DNA of 64,000 bases from Roseibium algicola (lineage in GTDB: Bacteria > Pseudomonadota > Alphaproteobacteria > Rhizobiales > Stappiaceae). This document shows, one piece after another, positions 19,012 to 27,021 of this stretch. Within the stretch, counting starts at the first letter, position 1. Every line of letters begins with the position of its first letter. Location: contig NZ_CP019630.1 in the NCBI RefSeq assembly GCF_001999245.1, forward strand, positions 372,001 through 436,000, written 5' to 3'. Under the pieces are notes generated by a model. It saw only the letters and a program-made list of their open reading frames with translations. It was not told the DNA's origin and did no database searches. Position numbers and translations under genes: made by a program.

Positions 19012-19890
19012 TCAGTTGATCAGCCCTGCGTGTGCCATTGCAGCTCGGATCTCGGCTTGTGCTTCTTCCGTCACCGGCAGAAGAGGCAGCCGCAACTCTT
19101 CGTCCACCTTGCCAAGCAGGGAAAGCGCATATTTTGCACCGCCCGGGCTCGGTTCCAGGAACATGGCCCGGTGTAGCGGCGCGAGGCGGTCCTGATATTC
19201 CAGCGCCTTCTTGTAGTCACCAGCAAGCGTGGCAGCCTGGAACTCGGCACACAGGCGCGGTGCCACGTTTGCGGTTACCGAAATGCACCCGACACCGCCG
19301 TGAGCATTGAAAGCAAGTGCGGAGATATCTTCACCGGACAGCTGGACGAAATCCGGTCCACACAGATGGCGCTGACGGCTGGCCTTTGCCATGTCAGCCG
19401 TTGCATCCTTGACACCCTTGATGTTCTCGCAGGTTTCAAACAGCTCTGCCATCGTTTCCGGCAGCATGTCGACAATCGACCGGCCAGGAATGTTGTAGAT
19501 GAAGATCGGGATGCCAACGGCATCGTTGACGGCCTTGAAATGGGCCTTCATGCCAGCCTGGTTCGGCTTGTTGTAGTAAGGCGTCACGACCAGCAGCGCA
19601 TTGGCACCGGCCTTTTCGGCGTGTTGCGCGAAGTCGATTGCTTCGATCGTATTGTTGGAACCTGCGCCCGCCATGACGGGAACGCGGCCCGCGGCCGCTT
19701 CTACACACAGTTCGACAACGCGCTTGTGTTCATCATGGGTCAGCGTCGGGCTTTCGCCGGTCGTGCCCACTGGCACGAGACCGGAGGAACCTTCAGCGAT
19801 CTGCCAGTCCACGAACTCCTGAAACCGTTTCTCATCGAGCGCTCCGTCCTTAAACGGGGTAATCAGCGCTGGAATTGAACCTTTAAACAT
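19012..19890 (-). CDS. dapA: 4-hydroxy-tetrahydrodipicolinate synthase
   Basis: 292 residues. Condenses pyruvate with aspartate semialdehyde in lysine/diaminopimelate synthesis. TIM-barrel with GTTGESPTL (about 43-51), the catalytic Tyr in [13 protein letters not shown] (about 127-139), IYNIPGRS (about 152-159) and the Schiff-base Lys in [11 protein letters not shown] (about 177-187). Upstream of smpB. A second DapA-like protein of the same length is encoded at 62742-63620. This copy, in the conserved dapA-smpB context, is the likelier housekeeping enzyme. Confidence 0.93.
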   Translation of the reverse strand: MFKGSIPALITPFKDGALDEKRFQEFVDWQIAEGSSGLVPVGTTGESPTLTHDEHKRVVELCVEAAAGRVPVMAGAGSNNTIEAIDFAQHAEKAGANALLVVTPYYNKPNQAGMKAHFKAVNDAVGIPIFIYNIPGRSIVDMLPETMAELFETCENIKGVKDATADMAKASRQRHLCGPDFVQLSGEDISALAFNAHGGVGCISVTANVAPRLCAEFQAATLAGDYKKALEYQDRLAPLHRAMFLEPSPGGAKYALSLLGKVDEELRLPLLPVTEEAQAEIRAAMAHAGLIN

Positions 19891-20169
19891 CTCGGTTTCC
19901 TCTTGGATGACTGTCGTGGTTCCGACGGGCGGAAGGGCATCTGTTTCAGATGGAGGCGCAACATACTCATCTGCCGAACAAGGAGCAATGGTTCCAATGC
20001 TATAGAACTGCTGCTTTTCGACTTTTCTTGCCTTAACTGCGCTCTTCCAGCGACACCTGGCCTCATCTTTTCAATGCCTGATACGAAGTCTTCCTATTGG
20101 CACCCGCCCGCAATCCACTCTATCTTTGAAAAAAACAACTTTTGGATGGAAACGTTACGGGAGACACCC

Positions 20170-21099
20170 ATGACTTCTGCGCCGCAAGAAGCGCTTGTCA
20201 GCTCCAGCACCGCCCCGATGCCGCCAGTAGTAGACTTTACCTGGAAGAGCCCGGATGGCCTTACTTTGTCAGGCTGCGAGTGGCCGTCTGCCAAACCGGC
20301 ATCAGACGAGGCAGCGTCCCCAATTCCCGTTCTCTGCCTGCCGGGACTTTCCAGAAATACGCGAGATTTCAATGAGATCGCGCGTTTCCTTCAAACTTGC
20401 GGCCACAGGGTCATCGCCCTCGACTACAGGGGACGAGGCAAGAGCGACTGGGATCCCGATTGGCGCAATTACGCCTTGACCGTTGAAGACAAGGACATCG
20501 ATGCTGCCATTACAGAACTTGGACTGGACCGTTTTGCCGTTCTTGGAACTTCACGGGGTGGCTTGCATGCCCTGGCAATGGGCTTACGTTATCCCGCATC
20601 CCGAATGGCGGCCGTGATCTTCAATGACATTGGTCCGCATATCGAGATGCGCGCGATCCACCGGATCGCCGCAACACTCGGCCACCACATGAAATGCGCC
20701 TCCCATGAAGACGTCGCAGCCAACCTGGAACACACGCTCGGATATCAATTCCCTGCCTTCGGAAAGGCTGACTGGCTCAAGCTGGCCGGCCAGCTTTCGA
20801 GCGAGCAGGACGGACATGTGATGATGGACTACGACCCCGCCCTCGCCCATCAATTGGCAAGTCTCGATGATGCCACGCCCACACCCGACCTCTGGCCTCT
20901 TTACGAAAAGCTGACCGACAGACCGGTTCTGGTGCTTCGCGGCGAACATTCGGATCTGCTGAGCCCGGAAACATGTCAGCGGATGACGGACAACCACCCG
21001 AACGCCACAGCAAAAACCATTCCCGGCCAAGGGCATGCCCCTGTCCTGTGGGATGGTGAGACGCACAAGACGATTTCGGATTTTCTGAAAAGCGTTTGA
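20170..21099 (+). CDS. Alpha/beta hydrolase
   Basis: About 309 residues. Hydrolase fold with oxyanion segment LCLPGLSRNTRDF, the nucleophile elbow VLGTSRGGLHALA (Ser in GTSRG), the acid in VLRGEHSDLLS and the catalytic His in GQGHAPVLWD. The frame is open well upstream, but GGGAG at 20158-20162 supports ATG 20170. Substrate unknown; annotation stops at the superfamily. Confidence 0.85.
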   Translation: MTSAPQEALVSSSTAPMPPVVDFTWKSPDGLTLSGCEWPSAKPASDEAASPIPVLCLPGLSRNTRDFNEIARFLQTCGHRVIALDYRGRGKSDWDPDWRNYALTVEDKDIDAAITELGLDRFAVLGTSRGGLHALAMGLRYPASRMAAVIFNDIGPHIEMRAIHRIAATLGHHMKCASHEDVAANLEHTLGYQFPAFGKADWLKLAGQLSSEQDGHVMMDYDPALAHQLASLDDATPTPDLWPLYEKLTDRPVLVLRGEHSDLLSPETCQRMTDNHPNATAKTIPGQGHAPVLWDGETHKTISDFLKSV

Positions 21100-21138
21100 A
21101 TCTGGCGGCCACCTGGCCTTGTTCCGCTTAGCTCTTCT

Positions 21139-21202
21139 GAGCTTCTGAGCTGCTGAGCTGCTGAGCTGCTGAGCTGCTGAGCTGCTGAGCTGCTGAGCTG
21201 AT
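21139..21202. repeat. 8-bp tandem repeat, unit GAGCTGCT, about eight copies
   Basis: Units begin at 21139 (GAGCTTCT), then six exact GAGCTGCT copies from 21147 to 21194, then GAGCTGAT. It lies just after the hydrolase stop, outside any called gene. The 8-bp unit is not a multiple of 3, so copy-number change would shift frames. Each unit contains AGCT and is partly self-complementary. Confidence 0.9.
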
Positions 21203-21250
21203 GCGACACTCTGTACGTCGCATTTTACAGTTCTTTTTGCCAGACAAGAC

Positions 21251-21280
21251 AAAAGAAAACCCGGCGTTTCCGCCGGGTTT
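21251..21280 (-). terminator. Rho-independent terminator of the first porin gene
   Basis: Perfect 10-bp stem (AAACCCGGCG, 21257-21266, with CGCCGGGTTT, 21271-21280), 4-base loop. On the minus strand it is followed by TTTTCTTTTG. It sits 27 bp past the porin stop. Confidence 0.85.
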
Positions 21281-21306
21281 CCCATCAAACCTCGAGTGAG
21301 GATTGA

Positions 21307-22467
21307 TTAGAAGGTGCGCTGCATACGAACACCGAAGAGGAGTTCGTCAACGTCAGATGCGTTGTCCGGGTCGGTGTTGGCGTAACCAACGTCAGCACCC
21401 ATTACGAAGCCAGAGACCGGCTCCCACTGTACGGAACCGTCGATTGCCCAACGGGACAGGTCGGTTGCGCCGTTCGGCTGATCGATGTCCATGTAAGAAC
21501 CGTCGAGAGCAAGACCGATCGTGGAAGTTGCCTGGATGTAAGCACCAGCCGACAGGGAGTAGCCGGTGGAGGTGCCGCTGGTCGGGCCGTAATCGGAGAC
21601 TGCTACGCCGCCAACGGTGCTGCCTGCGCCGATGTAGGACAGAGCGCCGTCTGCGTAGAAGCCCTGGAAGAAGATGTTGGAGCCCGGGGAAGCCATCGGG
21701 ATGTTGACAGCAACACCACCGCCGATTGCCCAACCGAAGGAATCGTCAGCACCGTTGTTGGTTGCGCCGGTCTGGTGTGCGTTTGCACGATCCGGGTAAA
21801 CCTGGTGCAGAGCACCGGACAGCTGTGCAGAACCCCAGCCCTGGGAAACGCCGAGAGCAGCGACCAGGTCCGGTGCACGAGTGCCGCCGTAGGTGCCAAC
21901 TTCACGATGCGAACGATCTTCCAGAGCGATCGTAGCGGAGAAGCCGTTGCCGAAAGCTGCGGTGTAAGCGATCTGGTTGACCGTCTGGTCGGACCAGTTA
22001 CGGCTAACAACACCCATGAAGGTCTGACCGGTGAAGATGTCGAAGTTCGAGGTCAGAAGACCTGCGGTCAGGCCGCCCCACTGGATGTAGGCGTTATCGA
22101 GGCTGGCAGAGTTAACTGCGTTCGTAACGGTCGAGTACATGGAGACGTATGCACGCAGGGTACCGAATTCGGTTGCAGTGCGAGCGTCCAGGTACAGGTA
22201 GCCGCGAGACAGCCAGGAGTAGCCGTCAGAATCACGGTTGCCCCAAGCGCCGTTGTCCAGCGTGTTGTTGACGATTACCTGGGTACGAACACGGCCGCCA
22301 ACGCGGAGGCAGGTTTCGGTGCCCGGGATGTAGTAGAAGCGTGCGCCGTAAGCGTCACAGACGCGAACGTAATCAACCGGCTCCGGAGCAACCGGAAGAT
22401 CGGCTGCCTGTGCGGTGGTGGCAGCAGCAGCAGCTGCAGCGCCGAGCATCAAGCTCTTGAGTTTCAT
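21307..22467 (-). CDS. Omp2-type porin (Porin_2 family), copy 1
   Basis: 386 residues. Outer-membrane beta-barrel diffusion channel. A signal peptide (MKLKSLMLGAAAAAAATTAQA, about 1-21) is followed by ADLPVAPEPVDYVRVCDAYG and ETCLRVGGRVRTQV, the diagnostic start of alphaproteobacterial Omp2a/Omp2b porins with two conserved Cys, and the protein ends in the barrel signature GVRMQRTF with terminal Phe. GGAGG sits 6 bases before ATG 22467. It is almost identical to the copy at 22906-24066. Codon use looks strongly biased, as in highly expressed porins. Confidence 0.95.
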   Translation of the reverse strand: MKLKSLMLGAAAAAAATTAQAADLPVAPEPVDYVRVCDAYGARFYYIPGTETCLRVGGRVRTQVIVNNTLDNGAWGNRDSDGYSWLSRGYLYLDARTATEFGTLRAYVSMYSTVTNAVNSASLDNAYIQWGGLTAGLLTSNFDIFTGQTFMGVVSRNWSDQTVNQIAYTAAFGNGFSATIALEDRSHREVGTYGGTRAPDLVAALGVSQGWGSAQLSGALHQVYPDRANAHQTGATNNGADDSFGWAIGGGVAVNIPMASPGSNIFFQGFYADGALSYIGAGSTVGGVAVSDYGPTSGTSTGYSLSAGAYIQATSTIGLALDGSYMDIDQPNGATDLSRWAIDGSVQWEPVSGFVMGADVGYANTDPDNASDVDELLFGVRMQRTF

Positions 22468-22905
22468 ATCTGACCTCCAATCAGTCATTTCAATTGGCAC
22501 CAAAGAAAAGCGCCATTGTCCCCGCGAATTGTTTCTGAGTTTGCCACCGACCGGAGGTTGGACGTCCGAGGCAGACAAATCAGTGCGGCTCGAAGCCGCT
22601 CGCAAGGATGACCATACGCATCCAATTTCCCGGTTCAATACAGAATACGGTTTGCACCTACCGCAGCGGCTGTTTTCAAAAACCGGTGTTGCGCGAATGT
22701 CACAAAATCAGATCGGAAATTTAGAAACTGTTAGGAAACTCGGCAAAATCGCCGGTTTGACCGGTACTTGACCGGGAGGCTAGAGGCCTCGCCCCATGCG
22801 GATTCTCGGGGAATCAAAATGGGGACGGCCCGGCAGATTGAAGCCTGCCGGGCCGCGTGACTGACTGGAGTTCAGAGGATCACAGCCAGAAATCTAATCA
22901 GATGA
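22468..22905. other. Intergenic region between the two porin genes
   Basis: 438 bp. Holds the leader of porin copy 1 (on its right side) and the hairpin following copy 2. It shows no resemblance to the matching flanks of the other copy beyond the ribosome site. Nothing else recognised. Confidence 0.5.
22826..22855 (-). terminator. Hairpin after porin copy 2
   Basis: Perfect 11-bp GC-rich stem (CGGCCCGGCAG with CTGCCGGGCCG), 8-base loop, about 50 bp past the stop of copy 2 on the minus strand. The following minus-strand bases (TCCCCATTTTG) have only a weak T-tract, so partial read-through is possible. Confidence 0.6.
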
Positions 22906-24066
22906 TTAGAAAGTGCGCTGCATACGAACACCGAAGAGGAGTTCGTCAACGTCAGATGCGTTGTCCGGGTCGGTGTTGGCGTAACCAACGTCAGCACCCA
23001 TTACGAAGCCAGAGACCGGCTCCCACTGTACGGAACCGTCGATTGCCCAACGGGACAGGTCGGTTGCGCCGTTCGGCTGATCGATGTCCATGTAAGAACC
23101 GTCGAGAGCAAGACCGATCGTGGAAGTTGCCTGGATGTAAGCACCAGCCGACAGGGAGTAGCCGGTGGAGGTGCCGCTGGTCGGGCCGTAATCGGAGACT
23201 GCTACGCCGCCAACGGTGCTGCCTGCGCCGATGTAGGACAGAGCGCCGTCTGCGTAGAAGCCCTGGAAGAAGATGTTGGAGCCCGGGGAAGCCATCGGGA
23301 TGTTGACAGCAACACCACCGCCGATTGCCCAACCGAGGGAATCGTCAGCACCGTTGTTGGTTGCGCCGGTCTGGTGTGCGTTTGCACGATCCGGGTAAAC
23401 CTGGTGCAGAGCACCGGACAGCTGTGCAGAACCCCAGCCCTGGGAAACGCCGAGAGCAGCGACCAGGTCCGGTGCACGAGTGCCGCCGTAGGTGCCAACT
23501 TCACGATGCGAACGATCTTCCAGAGCGATCGTAGCGGAGAAGCCGTTGCCGAAAGCTGCGGTGTAAGCGATCTGGTTGACCGTCTGGTCGGACCAGTTAC
23601 GGCTAACAACACCCATGAAGGTCTGACCGGTGAAGATGTCGAAGTTCGAGGTCAGAAGACCTGCGGTCAGGCCGCCCCACTGGATGTAGGCGTTATCGAG
23701 GCTGGCAGAGTTCGCACCGTTAGTGACGGTGGAGTACATGGAGACGTATGCACGCAGGGTACCGAATTCGGTTGCAGTGCGAGCGTCCAGGTACAGGTAG
23801 CCGCGAGACAGCCAGGAGTAGCCGTCAGAATCACGGTTGCCCCAAGCGCCGTTGTCCAGCGTGTTGTTGACGATTACCTGGGTACGAACACGGCCGCCAA
23901 CGCGGAGGCAGGTTTCGGTGCCCGGGATGTAGTAGAAGCGTGCGCCGTAAGCGTCACAGACGCGAACGTAATCAACCGGCTCCGGAGCAACCGGAAGATC
24001 GGCTGCCTGTGCGGTGGTGGCAGCAGCAGCAGCTGCAGCGCCGAGCATCAAGCTCTTGAGTTTCAT
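22906..24066 (-). CDS. Omp2-type porin (Porin_2 family), copy 2
   Basis: 386 residues, same length and nearly the same sequence as the copy at 21307-22467. The protein differs at only three residues that I can find: the VTNGAN/VTNAVN pair and DDSLGW/DDSFGW. DNA differences concentrate in about 20 bp (23711-23731 against 22111-22131), plus single bases. The flanks diverge immediately upstream of the ribosome site and at the last three codons. Direct tandem arrangement with likely gene conversion. Function as copy 1. Confidence 0.95.
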   Translation of the reverse strand: MKLKSLMLGAAAAAAATTAQAADLPVAPEPVDYVRVCDAYGARFYYIPGTETCLRVGGRVRTQVIVNNTLDNGAWGNRDSDGYSWLSRGYLYLDARTATEFGTLRAYVSMYSTVTNGANSASLDNAYIQWGGLTAGLLTSNFDIFTGQTFMGVVSRNWSDQTVNQIAYTAAFGNGFSATIALEDRSHREVGTYGGTRAPDLVAALGVSQGWGSAQLSGALHQVYPDRANAHQTGATNNGADDSLGWAIGGGVAVNIPMASPGSNIFFQGFYADGALSYIGAGSTVGGVAVSDYGPTSGTSTGYSLSAGAYIQATSTIGLALDGSYMDIDQPNGATDLSRWAIDGSVQWEPVSGFVMGADVGYANTDPDNASDVDELLFGVRMQRTF

Positions 24067-24879
24067 ATCTGACCTCCAAAAGTCAATTTTCATTGGAACC
24101 GAACCTGACCCTCAAGGACCTGGCGGGCTCCATCCCCGCGATTTCGTACAAAAACAATTCAGTCGAAAAAGTCCGAACTATTTTTTCTGGCGATTACTCG
24201 CCGTCGCAGGGCTTAAGAACCAAACTCGAGTTGGCACAGCAAGTCCAAACTGCTGACTGGCAGCACTGTCAGGCAGCTGTGTGTTTTTTCTGCAACATGC
24301 TGTTTTGCAACCAGTTTTCCATTACCCAAGGGAACCATCAAACAAAAATTCGCGGAAAATCCCGGGAAAATCACTATTTCGCGATGAGACACCCCAACCC
24401 CATCCCTCCGAAACACAACACAGAAAAACAAAGAACTTCTATCTAAAAAGATAATACTCAATCAAAAAATAGATCATACTTCTAAAATAGAATATACATG
24501 TCTTTCTTATTTAAGATATTTTCTTAATTTATACTTTATTAACACCTGAAAACAAGTTCAATGGAGAATTTGAACACCCTTCCCTTAAGGAAAATACGAC
24601 ACCACTCAGACGAGTAGAGAAAATCCGCTAAAACCTCGCCAAGGTAGGTGTTTCTTGTCTTCCACATACTTTGTCGCGGGATTCGATGCTGAAAGATTCG
24701 CCCCACGGCGATGAAAACCGCATGTTTTTCGGAAGATTCGCTCATTCCATGCGAACTCTCGCAAAACAAGCGGATGCGCAGGCGGGGCGTGTCGATCCGC
24801 ATCTTTGATGCAGACCGGTCGGCAGGCCTTTATGTGATGCCGACAATGAAAGGGTTCGATTTGGAGCGCTGTTGTGCGA
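24067..24879. other. 813-bp intergenic region with an AT-rich segment
   Basis: Upstream region of porin copy 2 and downstream of pbpC. About 24420-24560 is strikingly AT-rich with short A/T tracts (e.g. TTTAAGATATTTTCTTAATT), in contrast to the GC-rich surroundings. An 87-codon open frame (24539-24802, minus) shows no recognisable protein features and is not called. The AT-rich block could be a nucleoid-protein or regulator binding zone for porin expression, but no site is assigned. Confidence 0.45.
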
Positions 24880-27009
24880 TTAGCGCAAGAGTACCGTTAT
24901 TCCTGCACTGTTGCCGTTGGCATCGAGCACCGTCACATCCGCAAAACCAGGCGTGTCCGGCTGCCAGACAAGTTGCCTTTCCCGCTGCCCTGTGTGGAGG
25001 GGGCGTCCGTTGACAAGGAAGGAGAACGGCCCTGCACCGCCCTTGAACTTGACGACCAGAGGCTGCGCCGACTGTTCCAACGAACTGTCCCGTGCGAACC
25101 CAAGATCCAGCTCGGCTCCGTCCGGCGGATAGGATATCTGCAAGGTGTCACCCGTGCGAACCGTGCCGCGGTTTTGTGGCAAGCGGGCAAAGCGAAGCGG
25201 TTCGGGAACCTGTTGCCCGGCGACACTCATGGCTTCCGCCGGACCGTCCGGAAGCGGAACCCTGTCGGGTCCCAGTATCTGAAACGCCTCGAAGAGAATA
25301 GGTACGGCGACCGAAGCTCCCGTCGCCCCGGGCACTGGCGTGCCATCCGGGCGCCCCGACCAGATCGCCACCACATGATGACCGTCATAACCGACAGCCC
25401 AAGCGTCACGATAGCCGTAGGCTGTGCCCGTCTTGTAGGCGACGTGGTGTGTTTCTGCACTTTGCGGCTGCGGCAATCCGGAAAGAATATCGCCCACCAT
25501 CCAGGAGGCCTTTTCCGAAAGGACACGGGCTGAAGACACCGGCGCCGTACCCTCTTCGCAGTCTTTGCGGCACACGGACAGGGCTACCGGTTCGCCACCT
25601 CGAGCCATTGCGGCGTAGGCCTGGGTCAGGTCCCGCAAGGTCATGCCGAGACCGCCAAGGCTGATGGCAAGCCCCGGTGCGATGCCTTTCTCCATGACGG
25701 GATTGGCACCGGCACGTTTCAGTCGGGCAATCAGCCGTGCCGGCCCGACCGCTTCCAGCAACTTCACGGCCGGTGTATTGAGCGACAACTGAAGGGCTTC
25801 GCGCAGGGTGACCGTGCCCTGGTAGGACTGGTCGAAGTTCGTCGGCTGGTAGCCACCAATGTTGGTCGCCCGGTCTTCAATGAAACTTTCCGGCAGACCG
25901 ACACCTTCTTCAAAGGCAAGGCCATAGATGAACGGCTTCAGCGTTGATCCGGGCGAACGTGTGGCGCGGGTCATGTCGACATGCCCCTGGCGGCGCGTGT
26001 CCAGAAGGTTCGGCGCGCCAACGCTTGCCAGAATTTCTCCGCTCTGGTGATCGGCGACCAGAATGGCCAGGGAAACTGGCGATGGCATCGTCTCGCTCTT
26101 CCGTCTCGCCAGGGATTCGATCGCACGCTGAAGCTCAAGGTCGATCGTCAGCCGGTGGACAGGCAAGAGAGGCGCATCGGCACGCGCCTGCCGGCTTTCG
26201 TGCGGCGCCAGGAATGGCATTGCATAACGTATCGTCCGGACCGGTTCATTCGCAGCCGACGCCGCATCCTCTTTGCCGAGGACACCAGCCACTGCTGCGC
26301 GGTGCAAGACACGGTTGCGGGCCTTGCGCGCCTGCTCTGGAAAACGGTCCGGCCGCCGCGCCTCCGGGCTTTGCGGCAATGCCACCAGCAGCGCAGCTTC
26401 CGCCGGCGTGAGACGCCCAGGTTCCTTGCCGAACCAGGTAAGGCTTGCCGCCCGAACCCCCTCCAGGTTGCCGCCAAACGGCGCCCTGAGAGCATAAAGC
26501 CGCAAGATATCTTCTTTCGAAAACTCCGCTTCCAGCTGAACGGCCCTGAGTAGCTGCTCGTATTTACGCTCAAGCGACTTCGTCGGCTGCTCTTCCAGCA
26601 ACCGCGCAACCTGCATGGTCAGCGTAGAACCGCCGGAAACTATGCGGCCGTTCCTGAGACTTTGCAGGGCAGAGCGAGCAAGCGCCAGCGCGTCAAACCC
26701 GCCGTGTTCGTAAAACCGCTTGTCCTCGAACGCCAGCAGCATCCGGAAATAAAGCGGATCTATTTCTGGCAATTCCACCGGCAAGCGCCATTTGTCGTCC
26801 TGGCTGGTGAAAGCCCGCAGAAGGCGGTCGTTCCGGTCCAGAACGACGACAGACAGAGGCAGGTCGCCGACACGGGGCGGCGCGGACAGCGACGCATAGT
26901 CATGCCCGACCTTTGTAATCAGGCAGACAGACAGCGCGGCGGCACCAAGACCGGCGGCAGCGAACCACCGCCGGATCATGAGCCAATTCCGCCGCGCCAA
27001 CGTTTTCAT
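24880..27009 (-). CDS. pbpC: Penicillin-binding protein 1C (transglycosylase/transpeptidase)
   Basis: 709 residues. Bifunctional peptidoglycan synthase. N-terminal membrane helix (AAAGLGAAALSVCLITKVG), glycosyltransferase domain with LAFEDKRFYEHGG (catalytic Glu, about 90-102) and GGSTLTMQVARLL (about 125-137), transpeptidase with RSPGSTLKPFIYG (Ser nucleophile near 345) and the later YKTGTAYGYRDAW (KTG box near 528). A C-terminal PBP1C-type domain follows (VRTGDTLQISYPPDGAELDL). Starts 12 bp after the alpha-2-macroglobulin stop, the yfhM-pbpC pair known from E. coli. Confidence 0.95.
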   Translation of the reverse strand: MKTLARRNWLMIRRWFAAAGLGAAALSVCLITKVGHDYASLSAPPRVGDLPLSVVVLDRNDRLLRAFTSQDDKWRLPVELPEIDPLYFRMLLAFEDKRFYEHGGFDALALARSALQSLRNGRIVSGGSTLTMQVARLLEEQPTKSLERKYEQLLRAVQLEAEFSKEDILRLYALRAPFGGNLEGVRAASLTWFGKEPGRLTPAEAALLVALPQSPEARRPDRFPEQARKARNRVLHRAAVAGVLGKEDAASAANEPVRTIRYAMPFLAPHESRQARADAPLLPVHRLTIDLELQRAIESLARRKSETMPSPVSLAILVADHQSGEILASVGAPNLLDTRRQGHVDMTRATRSPGSTLKPFIYGLAFEEGVGLPESFIEDRATNIGGYQPTNFDQSYQGTVTLREALQLSLNTPAVKLLEAVGPARLIARLKRAGANPVMEKGIAPGLAISLGGLGMTLRDLTQAYAAMARGGEPVALSVCRKDCEEGTAPVSSARVLSEKASWMVGDILSGLPQPQSAETHHVAYKTGTAYGYRDAWAVGYDGHHVVAIWSGRPDGTPVPGATGASVAVPILFEAFQILGPDRVPLPDGPAEAMSVAGQQVPEPLRFARLPQNRGTVRTGDTLQISYPPDGAELDLGFARDSSLEQSAQPLVVKFKGGAGPFSFLVNGRPLHTGQRERQLVWQPDTPGFADVTVLDANGNSAGITVLLR

Positions 27010-27021
27010 CGTACGGTCGCC

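Noticed and set aside
24539..24802. 87-codon minus-strand frame beside the AT-rich block
   Set aside because: No recognisable features and weak start context.
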